Below, piece after piece: positions 31,861 to 41,890 of a DNA stretch of 64,000 nucleotides. A program made the position numbers and the translations under genes. A model generated the notes under the pieces. That model searched no databases. It was not told the DNA's origin and worked only from the letters and a program-made list of their open reading frames with translations. The DNA lies in contig NW_019716272.1 of assembly GCF_900074925.1 (NCBI RefSeq), positions 124,001 through 188,000 on the forward strand, in the 5' to 3' direction. Position 1 is the stretch's first letter. Every line of letters starts with the position of its first letter. The DNA comes from Ramularia collo-cygni. Lineage: Eukaryota > Ascomycota > Dothideomycetes > Mycosphaerellales > Mycosphaerellaceae.

Positions 31861-32570
31861 AAACGCGGATCGGGCTTACTCACTCTTGGACAAGACGTTT
31901 CCACACCTTTCCGCCCGCTTGCTAGCTTATATTGTTAGATGTACTAGTCTTGAATCGATTTACATGCTTCTGCTGGATTATCTGATAATGAAATAACTAG
32001 CGATCTTCCGAAAACTATATCTGCCGTTTAACGTATCGTCACGCTTTTACCCCTTTAGTAGGATGGCACCCAAGATTCATCGCCATTGCTAGGCAGCAGC
32101 TACGTTTTGCAAAGCTAGAAGTATCGTTCTTTTTGGTAGAAATACAGCTCCTAAAAAGCTAGACAGAGGTCTTTGCGCCGAAGATGTAAGCGAATACCTC
32201 CTGTATCCTCCTAACCCTCGGTGGCATTTGTTCAGGAGAAGCATAGTAATGTCTCCGAAAAGAGTGTACACAACAGGCTCTCTGCTACATGCACTCACCG
32301 GAGCCTCTATGAGGCCGCCGGCGGAGAAAGCTTTCATGTTCATTCGGGAGACTGCTAGCGAAAACTCATAGTGGAAGTACAAGTGGTTTCCCACGACATG
32401 CGCTCGTCGGAGCCTGTTCAGAGTTACCAACTTCAAGTGGAACAGGGACGAGGATCATGCCACATGTCCGGTATGGCCGCCTGTATTGTTTTTCTCGCAG
32501 CTTCGTCCGACCTAGTAACAGTCACGCATCTTCCATGTCTCTTTAATAGAACCGCCTTAGAGGCGACGTA
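31861..32570. other. Island sequence, possibly containing another relic
   Basis: A minus-strand frame at 32089-32436 (for example VVGNHLYFHYEFSLAVSRMN) is open for 115 codons but has no ATG near its start and no recognisable features. I list it only as a possible relic. Nothing else is supported. Confidence 0.25.
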
Positions 32571-33575
32571 CGATATTTTCCGTGTGGCTCTCGCTCTGAA
32601 CCCCAACGCTCACGGCATACGGGCAAACTTTTCGATCGGGATGTCGGAGTAGTTATACAGATAACAAGGAATGCAAGCACATCTCGAGATATCGAGACGT
32701 TTGGAGGAAGGAGACCGTCAACGCGAATCGCCAGGCACAGATATCTGTACTAATATCATCAATGCACGCGCTTCCGATGCGCTTCAAAGTGGGGGAGAAC
32801 GCAACTCGATCGTAGCAAAGCTAGACTGACTCGGATGAGAATCGAAGAGAAGCGACTTTCACCGATGAGTAGCAATGCCTTCGTCATCACGAAGAGTCGC
32901 CTGCACCTCTGGAACTGATATGTGTAGTCTGACGACTGAAAATATGCAGGGCTCTCGAGGCCAAGACGTTCGAACCTATGCGCAGAACGTCGCCAGATCG
33001 TACAAACCCTTGGATTTTTCCCCGCGGACGAGCAACTGCCAACGAGCTGCACTGAGATTTGACCAGCCGATCTACACTTCTGCGCAGTTCCTCACGCTTT
33101 ACGCACAGAAAGCAGACGGTGACGAAAGCGCAATGTCTAGACTGACTGCATCGCAAAGGTGATATTGTCATGCAACTCTTCAGAGAGTGTTGAAGCTCGT
33201 TCCCCTTGCCCATTTCAATCCACGTCGAGTTTGAGGGTTCCAATGGTTGGCTCGGAAGAGTAAGCGCTGTCTATTGACTGCTCGATCTGGCAGCTCCAGA
33301 CCCTGACATGTCGAGAATGCGACCGTTTTGGGTCAAGCTGAAGATGTAAACTTTGACCCTCATCTAGAAGCAAAAGGAAGGAATGACCAAGGAATGATCA
33401 TACTGAGCATTGCTAGGTCCGATTGCAACATTGGACAGAAGTACACTAGACTACGGTCGTGCATTTGCAGAAGTCTAAAAGGCGCGAACTAAGCGTCGCC
33501 GGCTACAAACTGATACAGCTCTTATACGTTGCTATACTTCTTAGTTTGACATGTCGCATTAGTGCCTTTCCACTC
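32571..33575. repeat. Diverged ~1-kb direct repeat, unit 1 (partner 35345-36015)
   Basis: Shared ordered blocks with the second unit include TTTTCCGTGTGGCTCTCGCT, GTCGCCAGATCGTAC, CTGCACTGAGAT, ACACTTCTGCGCAG, AAGCTCGTTCCCC, CTGGACCCTGA-type, GGGTCAAGC, GAGCTTTGACC-type, and TTGACATGTCGCAT. Unit 1 holds about 300 bp not seen in unit 2. No coding capacity is recognised in either. Confidence 0.6.
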
Positions 33576-34079
33576 GATTCGAACTAGGTAGACTGACGAC
33601 ATTTGCATAGACAAGGTCCGTCTGCCGAGGTTGTGAATGAATACCTTTTGAGTAGTTGAATCTGTGTTCCCTCGCCCCTAGGTGGCCGTAGGAGCCGCCC
33701 TTACCCGCTCNCCGTCTCTTTTGGACGTTGCCGTTCGGTTCACGTACGTAGCGCACGGTATACATCGCAGTTTTCGGCCCTTCACTGCAGAGCTAGCTAC
33801 TACCGGTCGATGAGCTGGGGCAGCTTCGCTCCCTTGGTCTGAGCTCGAGCACAAAAATCTCTGGACACAAGTATCGTGTAGCGTATAAACATGTATCATC
33901 TCTTGCATTTCCGACCTCTTTTGGCGATTCACCAGAAGAGACAACGTTTCCTGGCTGAGAATAGCCAGGCTTAGGAATGTCAATGGAAGCACTTTCTTAC
34001 CCCAGCTTTGTCGCCTTCCCGAGCCCTTATACATCACTCGAAGTCTTGTGTATTAGTTCCATTTTCAATCTATCGAAAC
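33576..34079. other. Unannotated island sequence
   Basis: No gene is supported; short frames lack recognisable features. Confidence 0.3.
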
Positions 34080-34830
34080 AAACTTATCCCTAGCGGTGTT
34101 TAGTGAAATGTAGAAGGTAGAGAAAACTTACATCTCTAGTAATTAGCAGTCTTATAATGCAGCTTAGAACGGTTTACTTAACAGAAGAGGAATAGCAACC
34201 TAAATATAGTATCTCTTATCGTTACTACTTAGAGAAGGCTATTCGATAGCTTTAGGTAATAGTAAGTGTTAGAATGATTAATCTTCATTCTAGCTAAATA
34301 TTAATCAAGGACTACCTATGCTAGCCCTAGCATAATATTCGGCTAACCTCCCCTTTTAGGAAGGCGTTGGGCGTTGGGCGTTAGGCGTTGGCTCTAGCCC
34401 GATTGGGAAGTCTCTAAACAGACCCTGAAAAAGCTTAAGTAAATGTTCAAGAAAGAATGAATCGATTAATCACGCAATTAATGCGATTAAATGCATTACT
34501 AGAACATTCTAGAGACTACGCTCTAGCTAATTAATGCATTAATTAGAAATTAAGGCTACATATAGAATATTCTAGCTCATAATCTAGAAAACATAGATAT
34601 GGCCTAATCCGGCCACCTCTAGACAGGTTAAGCAACATAACGATTAATCGTCTATTTAATACATTTCACATATTCTAATCAATCCCTCAACTAATTCACA
34701 TCGATTACACGCCCTGATTGACGACCCGAGTTATCTCCGAGATATCATCTATATATCTCCTAAATCCTTTCGCCAATATTTAACTCGACCCTAAGTCAAA
34801 TCAACACCAGATTTTGACTTTGACATGTGA
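34080..34830. repeat. AT-rich, TpA-rich block with a short GGCGTTG tandem array
   Basis: Composition changes sharply to A/T-rich with many TA steps (TTAATGCATTAATTAG; ATTAATCACGCAATTAATGC). At 34360-34392 the heptamer GGCGTTG/GGCGTTA is repeated about five times. A TGTTAGAATGATTAATC start at 34268 and an AATCAACA end near 34806 would suit a solo LTR, but I found no matching target duplication. Strong RIP-type mutation of an old transposon would explain the composition. Confidence 0.45.
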
Positions 34831-34849
34831 AAGACCCACTTAGCATGGG

Positions 34850-35223
34850 TCCGTGCCGAGACAACCCTTCACAACAACAACATCCCTTCCGAGCATATCT
34901 CCACAAAACTTCTCATCACAACGACAACATCCCTTCGAAGCACCTATCCACAACAACCTCTGTCCACAACGGCATCTCTCTAGAACGACAGCGGCCATCT
35001 TCATCACGCCATCTTACCTCACTTCCGCATCATCAAACAAAATCTTCACCATCACGTCGATCATCACACCTTCTGCATCACTAACATACTTCTCTTCCCA
35101 CGAACATTATGGCGTCGGTACCACGAGCCTTGCCGCTGCTGATCTCTCCGGTCGTGATTCCAGCTGGCCTGATCTACGGCAACTGCACAAAAGAAGCGTC
35201 TCCTACCCGTTTAAACCGTTAAT
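34850..35223 (+). pseudogene. CAACATC-rich leader followed by a truncated reading frame
   Basis: The leader 34850-35108 is rich in CACAAC and ACATC and resembles, in order, the stretch inserted in the relic at 18083-18250 on the other strand (CTCTCTAGAACGACA...CATCTTACCTCAC). It is followed at 35109 by ATG and a 37-codon frame (ASVPRALPLLISPVVIPAGL), ending TAA at about 35220. This looks like the 5' end of a gene whose body is lost. Confidence 0.4.
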
Positions 35224-35344
35224 GAACAAATCATCCCTTTGTGCCATAATGTTGAATGGTGGCTATCCAATATATACCATCAGAGTCATCCCATTCCATC
35301 CTTTCATGTCTCTCCTACACACAAGACCGCTTGAGGGGGGCCGT

Positions 35345-36015
35345 GTAATAGTTTCCGTGTGGCTCTCGCTGCGATCGTACCACATGGGCAACTCGCTTGC
35401 CTAACGGCAGCAGAATTTTTACGATCTGGCGCAAAGTGTCGCCAGATCGTACGAACTCGTTTCTATTGCACATGAACGCGCAAGTGTTAACGAACTGCAC
35501 TGAGATAGAAGAATCAGGTTTGCACTTCTGTGCAGTCATTTCGCGTNCCGCATAAAGGAATGAGAATTGGAGGCGCGTAGTGTCGTTGGACTACGTCGCT
35601 TAGATGACTTCGTGATACCACTGTTCAAACATTGTGAAAGCTCGTTCCCCTCGCTCGTTTCCGTACAAGATTGAGAGCGAGCATTCGGATGCGAGACTCG
35701 GGAGATTGTCTATTGAATGCCCAATCTGGCATCTCTGGACCCTGAGATGTCGAGAGCCTGAACTTTCCGGGTCAAGCGACGGTGTGAGCTTTGACCTTGT
35801 CTAGAAGCTAGAGGAAGAAACCGCTAGGGCTTAGTGAGATTGAGCGGTACCAGGCCGAATTGCAACACTCGATAAGGATGCACTGGACANGTTTGAACAC
35901 TTCTGAATGCTCGACGGAGCGGTGCCTGTTCTTTCTTCATTCAAAACTCTTATACATTGTGACATGTCTTATTTTGACTTGTCGCATCGGTGCGTTTGTC
36001 ACGCGATCTGATCGC
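35345..36015. repeat. Diverged ~1-kb direct repeat, unit 2 (partner 32571-33575)
   Basis: Carries TTTCCGTGTGGCTCTCGCT, GTCGCCAGATCGTAC, CTGCACTGAGAT, GCACTTCTGTGCAG, AAGCTCGTTCCCC, GTCTATTGAATGC, GGGTCAAGC and TTGACTTGTCGCAT in the same order as unit 1. The two units lie about 2.8 kb apart, around the AT-rich block. Confidence 0.6.
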
Positions 36016-36279
36016 GGTAGGGCAAGGGCATTTGCACACGTCTTACATTCTGTACTAATGCCATCTCTACTGCACCTGGAAAGGCTCTTCCTGCCCAAGC
36101 CCAGCCGAGTTTAGGCACGTAAGAGACACTCCTATCTTATGTCAGGGACTTGAGCTTCTTCATTACGAAATCCGGAAAGTGCCCGAAGATGTATACACAT
36201 GTCTAGATATCGTGTAAATCTACTCTGGCGGGCTTTTGAAGAGGCGGACATGCGACACGGGTGACCGAAGAAGGTATGT

Positions 36280-36471
36280 CAGAGCCGTTCATATAAGATC
36301 TATCCCATTAGGGCTAAACACCCTAAGTGGTCTTAATGATGTCCAAGGTTTCGCTCTCTACGGGCTTGACGTTGGAAGACCTGCCAGAATCCTTCCCACC
36401 AGCAAAGTAGCTCACAAATCAATTGAGAGAAAAGTTTAGGACGCTACCATCGTTGCATATTGACAGAAAAG
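36280..36471 (+). mobile_element. Small hAT-type element, degraded copy C
   Basis: Starts CAGAGCCGTTCATATAAG and contains CGCTCTCTACGGGCTTGACG and AATCAATTGAGAGA. It ends at a poor match to the right terminus (CATATTGACAG). It is heavily diverged and joined almost directly to copy D. Confidence 0.55.
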
Positions 36472-36478
36472 TTTGTGC

Positions 36479-36640
36479 CAGAGCCGTCGATCTGAGGCTC
36501 ATTCCATTAAGACGAATCATTATCAGTCATCTCTATAATATCCTAGTGCCTCGCTCTCTACGGGCTGAACGATTCAAGGCCTGCTAGAATCCCTCCGACT
36601 TGCAGAGTAGCCTACAAATCAATCGAGAGAGCAGTGCAGG
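36479..36640 (+). mobile_element. Small hAT-type element, truncated copy D
   Basis: Starts CAGAGCCGTCGATCTGAGG and contains CCTCGCTCTCTACGGGCTGA, GGCCTGCTAGAATCC and AATCAATCGAGAGAGCAG. The right terminus is missing: the sequence runs directly into the 3' end of the coiled-coil gene relic. Confidence 0.6.
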
Positions 36641-36669
36641 TGCCTTCGAGCTTCGCGTTCTCGTCGGTA

Positions 36670-37318
36670 AGGGCACGGACTTATGGGGCCGCAGCGTTGC
36701 TTTCAGACTCCGCTTTCGCCTCCAAACTTGCAAGCTTGTCTTTGAGCTCAATTTGTGCATTATGCCACCGCTGTACATCACTCTCCAAGTTGTCTCTCTT
36801 CTCTGTGACCGTCCCGAGTTGCTTGGCGACTTCTTGTTATCGTCGGTGGACTGTTGCAACTTGGAATCGAGCACCTTGACCTCCTTCTCTCGATCCTGAC
36901 AAGTCTTCTCCAAGGCTTTGTTGCGGTCGGCGACCTCCTTGTTAGCGACCCTGCTAGTCTTCCCATCCACAACAGCCCGAAGACCTTGATTCTTCAAGTT
37001 GGTAACCTTGAGCTCATCCTTGAGCTCCTCGATCCTTATTCGAGCTCCCTCGCACGTCCTCTTGAGCTCGGCATTGATCAAGGGCGCGAATCGGGCATTG
37101 GAAAAGTTGTGTGCTTGATTCAATGCCAGCGAGGGATGCGCCTGCTTCCGAGCAGCTTCTACTTCGAGACGTCGCGCTTTCAGCTTCAGTTTCAGGTCCT
37201 CGGCCTTCTTGCGTTCCATTACGGCTTGCTCATAATAGACCGTGTGTCGGGTAATATTGGTATTGGTTCCGAGCTCCCGAATTGTTGTTCTGTTATGTCG
37301 CGCGTATGCTGAAGTCAT
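36670..37318 (-). pseudogene. Orphan coiled-coil gene with a one-base frameshift
   Basis: From ATG 37318 the minus strand reads MTSAYARHNRTTIRELGTNT, then MERKKAEDLKLKLKARRLEV, IRIEELKDELKVTNLKNQGL and EKTCQDREKEVKVLDSKLQQ. Near 36841-36846 the coiled-coil frame jumps by one base: after STDD the charged heptads go on as QEVAKQLGTVTEKRDNLESD, VQRWHNAQIELKDKLASLEA and KAESESNAAAP-stop. In the unshifted frame the end is basic nonsense that runs into transposon copy D. So the gene is broken by a single-base deletion unless the base is a sequencing error. It lies between copies D and E. Confidence 0.6.
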
Positions 37319-37469
37319 TGTGCAGGGTTCTGCTGCGTGATGAGAGGGTGGGGCCGTTGAGGTAGATGTCTGGGGGAAGCTTGAGGTAGATGTCTGGGGG
37401 AAGGTTGAGTGTATTTCCGAAGAAGGAATACTGGATGTTGATGAACGGGGAAGGAGCTGTCCAAGTTGG

Positions 37470-37616
37470 TCCACAAAGTCAAAGGCCTCGCTCTCTCTAG
37501 GCTCGATGATTTGAAGCCCGCTAGAATCCTTGCTATTAGCAGAGTGGCCGTCACTCAATTGAGGGTGCAGTCTAGGGTGCTGCTCTTGCTGATAATTCCT
37601 CATATCGACAGGTCTG
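37470..37616 (+). mobile_element. Small hAT-type element, truncated copy E
   Basis: Lacks the left terminus. Contains GGCCTCGCTCTCTCTAGGCT, GATTTGAAGCCCGCTAGAAT and AGCAGAGTGGCCGTCACTCA, and ends CCTCATATCGACAGGTCTG. It is closest in sequence to copy G. Confidence 0.65.
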
Positions 37617-37816
37617 GCTATACCGAGGCAGGCGTTAATAACGGGTAGAGACACATCGAAACTTGCTAGACCTCAATCTTATGCAGCATGTTCATGCAAA
37701 CGACACTTCTATAAAGCAAATGCAGAAGAGCTCACACTGTCGACTACCCCATCCCCCGCATCTCCACAACCGCCGTCATTTATAATACATGACCACTCTT
37801 ATTATGATATCCATCC

Positions 37817-40037
37817 TTAGAAGGCGAGGTCTTCCGGCTCCTTATCTCTATTACCGACATCTCCATTCGGAGCCATTCTACGGACAATCGCTAACAGCTC
37901 GTTATACTACGCGAGTCTGTCTTCGTAGAAGGCGTTAAGCGCCTTATTACGCTTAAGCTCCGTCTAAGCGAGCCGCTCCTCGCCCTTTTCAATCTCCTCT
38001 TGCAGCTCTACAATCTGCTTGAGCATCGTATTAGTTTCTGCTCTCACTTTTTTAACAACGGCCTCTTGCTTCCGCTCCTCTGTTTTCTTAGTCTGCCTTA
38101 ACAGCATGTCGTTAAGAACCCAATCTTCGGTGCTAGACCAGGCTTCATTTTTCTGGCTATATACGGAGAAGACACTAACACCGGTTGAATATGAACTAAA
38201 CCGTCTAGCGTTGAAGATGTAACCCTCGTAAAGCCGTGTGAAGAAGATCTCGCCGAGTGCTACACGATTTGGCCTGCAGCAGCAATGGATGACAAACAGC
38301 CACAGCCTAAACCTCCTAGGCCACTTCTGGTCGATAATAGCCTCGAATAGATTCATAATGAGTGCCTAGATCCCACAACCGAGTTGAAAAGCACAGATAA
38401 TGTGGTTTAAGCCGTTATAGGTTCGATGGTTGTCTAGTCTGACGGGAATGTCGTTGCTATACCCCACATCGATAAGCGGTGCATCTAAAGGGTCGTCTAT
38501 CTCGTCTGCTAGTATCGTGGCGAGACATTTGCGTAGATTAGCACAAAACTCCCGTCCTCTAACGATGCGGCGCGAACTAGGGCTCTTCTTAGTCTTGTTC
38601 TAGATATACTTGCGGTATAAGGGATCGACCTTCTTATCTCAAGATAGATAGGGCTTCCGGAAGCGGTCGATAGTATCGGCTATAGCACGATCTCCTCCTC
38701 CGTAGTACTATTCTACGATACTAATAACGACGAGGAGCTGATTAGGCGTTAAAGACAGGCCCTTCGTATCGGCAATCTCGTTAATGTAGATCTATACGCT
38801 ACGTAGCCTTCAAATCTGAGGTGTTTAGGGGCTTNGACTAAGGATGTAGAGCTAGCTAAATTCGTCGAGCTAGTAGCCGGTGTGTGTTAACTAATTTGGC
38901 TAGCTAGCTCTATAGCTAAGGCCTAAAAGCTACGTCATATACGTGCGTTATCTAAATAAGGAATGTCTATAAGGGACGGAGGGTAGGTAAAACTAATACG
39001 TAGGCTACCGAGGGTTAAGAGAATACGGAGCTAAGTTAAATAACTTAGGAGGTATTCGGCTACATCCTCGGCGCACAGACCTTGTCCATATATGGGTGCT
39101 TGCCGTAATAAGCGCGATCCTTGAGTTTCTTAAGGATTGTCCGGAGGTGAATGTTCGTTAGGTTCTCACGTGCCCATCCGCCCTTCATCGCCACCTTCAA
39201 TATCTCCGGGTCTGTCTCGACGGCGATGAGAAATCCGATGGTCTAGAGGATCTGATCGTCAACTCCATTAAGGGTCTTGCTAAAGGCAAATTCAGTCCGG
39301 AGCGTGTAGCAGACAAGCTCTAGTATGCCATTCTCATCTTCAATGTTTCGCTTTTTAAGGCGCTCCTCCTTCACAGAGGCACCCTTATCAGCGTACATGA
39401 CCCTCTTGAGGGTGTCATCATTGACGATCAGCTTGTTACGAGGCGTGGAGATGGGAAACAGGCCTCGATTCTCCACGGCCTAATGACCATCTTCCCCTCC
39501 AGTGTCAGAGATGAGTTCCTCATCGTAATCCTCCACTGATGGCTGCTTCCAACGATACGAGCCTCCCGACTTGTTATCAGTGGGCTGATCAGTGGGGCGA
39601 CATAGCGACGTCTCTGTGATGCGATCCGCTTTGTCGTAGTTAGTACCTTCCCCGCCACAGTCGTCTTCGTCGCTGCTGTATCCTCCTTCGGAGTCATTGT
39701 TCACTTCTGCGGCGAGCTGTTTCAGGGCTTGCTCAATCTTGTCTTCCGGTTGCTGTGAGAAGAAAAGATGCTCTTGTCCACGTTAGAGCTCCTGCTCTGG
39801 ATCTTCATCGCCTCGGCTGCCGTCCTTCGGATCATCGTTGCTAAGTGAGGTCGCATTTGAGTCGCCCTTCGCCAGACCTGGAGCATCTGGCGGGGACTTT
39901 AGGGCCTTCCTAGCCAGTGTGCTAAGGGCGGCTTGCTTACGGTTGTTAGAAGAACAACTTGCCCCTCCGTCCTGTACTGTAAGTAGCTCCGAGCCCCCAA
40001 ACCTCGCTCCTAGTATATTTGTGTGTACAAAGAACAC
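37817..40037 (-). pseudogene. Large orphan gene inactivated by many nonsense codons and a repeat insertion
   Basis: Two long minus-strand stretches (39063-40037 and 37817-38812) stay in one frame each except for stops. Between them lies repeat R2. Internal stops are TAA 39783, TAG 39480, TAG 39243, TAG 39060, TAG 38792, TAG 38708, TGA 38639, TAG 38600, TAG 38366, TAG 37964 and TAG 37907 (low coordinates), with a final TAA at 37817. Sequence around each stop is ordinary coding sequence, for example IVE-stop-YYGGGDRAIAD, RKYI-stop-NKTKKS and GCGI-stop-ALIMNLFEAIID. The product had an acidic, disordered N-terminal half (NNDSEGGYSSDEDDCGGEGT) and a C-terminal coiled coil (LKQIVELQEEIEKGEERLA). 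No family is recognised. Confidence 0.8.
38821..39010. repeat. Dispersed island repeat R2, copy 2 (inside the pseudogene)
   Basis: Starts GTGTTTAGGGGCTT and includes GGCCTAAAAGCTACGTCATA, TACGTGCGTTAT and GGGACGGAGGGTAGG, matching the copy at 30178-30360 in order and orientation. Reading frame on both sides belongs to the same orphan gene, so this copy was inserted there, or is an expanded intron. Confidence 0.6.
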
Positions 40038-40073
40038 GATGAAAGCACAGATGTCGTTATGTTAATTGTCTAT

Positions 40074-40233
40074 CAGAACAAGTCATCCTCATTTATCCTT
40101 ATAATATTCTAATACTCGCTCTTCGCATCCTCGACGAGCCTAGGCCTGCTAGAACCCTGACAACTAGCGGAGTGGCCGGTCAATAAATCGAGAGAGCAGT
40201 ACTTGTTAATGATTCCTCATATCGAAAGCTCTG
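40074..40233 (+). mobile_element. Small hAT-type element, copy F
   Basis: A 160-bp degraded copy. The left end is weak (CAGAACAAGTCATCCTCATT). The interior has CGAGCCTAGGCCTGCTAGAA and AGCGGAGTGGCCGGTCAATA. The right end CCTCATATCGAAAGCTCTG is clear. The flanking octamers do not match. Confidence 0.6.
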
Positions 40234-40639
40234 GTAAATTGGCCGAGGTGCACTTGTACATCCCGTCTTTGCGTCAAACAAAGTCAAAAGAATATCGAAG
40301 GCAATTCCCAGATGAAGCTGATGGTCGATACTATCGAGATCTATCCTGTAATCTCGCCTATCAAAGCCTACTTGCATTGACGAGACCAAGCGGTATGAAG
40401 CTATCGTTCATTGATGTTCGTCTCATTTTGTGTGCTGCAGTTATCCTCTTCCCCTATAGACCCTAGACGAGGTCCCTAAGCTGGCTACAGCTATGTGTTG
40501 CTGCTNTGTCTTATCAGTTGGTCATCTAGAGGATTACCCGAGACTTTTCTCCAACCTGCTCGACATAAGCTCGAAGTGCCTTTGGCGCTATGAGATCCAC
40601 AAGCGTGCGAGCCGCTTGTGAATCTAAAAGTCCCAACCA

Positions 40640-41890
40640 TTAGTATTGATGTAGATTCCAAGCCGCTCGAGTACTCATGCTTCTACCGCGAGGCTTCGCG
40701 GGCTCAAGACGACCACTGCCTTCCTCAGCCTCTATGCCCTCCTCTCCACCACTAGCATCCTCGCCTTCGTTCTTAGCCTCCCTNCCCTCCTCTCCACCAC
40801 CAGCATCCTCGCCTTCGTTCTCAGCCTCCGTGCCCTCCTCTCCACTACCAGCATCCTCGCCTTCGTTCTCAGCCTCCGTGCCCTCCTCTCCACTACCAGC
40901 ATCCTCGCCTTCGTCCTCGGCCTCTATGCCCTCCTCTCTACTACCAGCATCCATGCCCTCGTATCCGCCATCGCCGGTATATTTACCACCACTAGCCTCG
41001 ATGCCATCGTATTCGCCATCGCCGGGATATTTATTACTAGTAGCCTCATTTTCCTCGTAGTATTCACCACCACTAGCTTCGATGCCCTCGTATCCGCTAT
41101 TACCGGAACTTCCATCCCTACCAGCGTTATTTTCCTCGTGGTATTCACTACCACCAGCCTCGATGCCCTCGTATCCGCTATTGTCGGATCCCTCCTCACC
41201 GCCATAGGTATTAACCTCCAGGACNATCGGGTCGTCCTCGTTCTGGATCAGGCCTACTTCGATCTGTTGATCTCTACGCTCATCGAGAGAAGGGACGATC
41301 TCCACCTTGCCGTCTTTGGTCGACCCACTAGTCACCTTCATGTTCCAGATGACGAAGGGGATGGTATTTTCAATGTCCGGGTTGGTAGGACCTGTTGCAA
41401 AGATTTGAGACATCTTCAATACCTCGAGTGAAGGCTGAGCACGCTCATCGTACTCCTCGTTCTCCATCATGCGACAGAATGCCTTCACGACGGCCACGTA
41501 GACGCCGGGCTCGTCCAGGTTGAACTTTTCAGGATACTTGTTGAAGGTGGTCCACCATTCGGAAGAATCCTGGATCTTGTAACGTTGCTCGAGAACGCCA
41601 TCATAGTCACCGAGCGTGTGGTCCTCGCCGTTCTCGGCAATGTTCTGATCTGTCTTGTCCGAATATCCAACGAGGGCCGCGTGGCGGTCTTGATTCCGAG
41701 TTAGTCTCGGNGCTCCCTGGATATCTTTGATCTGCTGGTTGAGGTTCGCGATGCGAGTCTTGCGCTCGCTATACGAAGGTCAGTGAAATACATGTGTTAC
41801 GCTCACTTCACCGCAGGCTTACCCATCCGACATGTGCATTATCTGGCTCCAGTATGCACTACTGCTCTTTTGCGTCTCCTTGGTGTCCAT
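40640..41890 (-). CDS. Orphan acidic-repeat protein with W-M-ER N-terminal module
   Basis: Two exons (41823-41890 and 40640-41768) give 398 residues. The N-terminus reads SSSAYWSQIMHMSDGERKTR, matching ADAHWNHVLEMTYEERQ of the 23080 gene, with an intron at the same place in the module. A folded-looking part follows (YKIQDSSEWWTTFNKYPEKF; GVYVAVVKAFCRMMENEEYD; TIPFVIWNMKVTSG). From about residue 225 there is a long acidic Gly/Glu/Ser tract built of units such as GYEGIEASGG and GEDAGSGEEGTEAENE. The last residues are basic (PAKPRGRSMSTRAAWN). No family or catalytic motif is recognised. Three N bases fall in the coding sequence. Confidence 0.7.
40693..41190. repeat. In-gene tandem repeats encoding acidic units
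   Basis: A 48-bp unit (plus-strand words CCCTCCTCTCCAC, CAGCATCCTCGCCTTCGTT) recurs about four times from 40735 to 40950. Related looser units encoding GYEGIEA occur to 41185. Such arrays commonly vary in length between strains. Confidence 0.7.

Noticed and set aside
34268..34806. A firm solo LTR call for the TGTTAG...CAACA interval
   Set aside because: The flanking bases do not form a target duplication and no second copy is in the window.
40677..41060. A 127-codon plus-strand Pro/Ser-rich frame
   Set aside because: It is the complement of the acidic repeat tract in the minus-strand gene.
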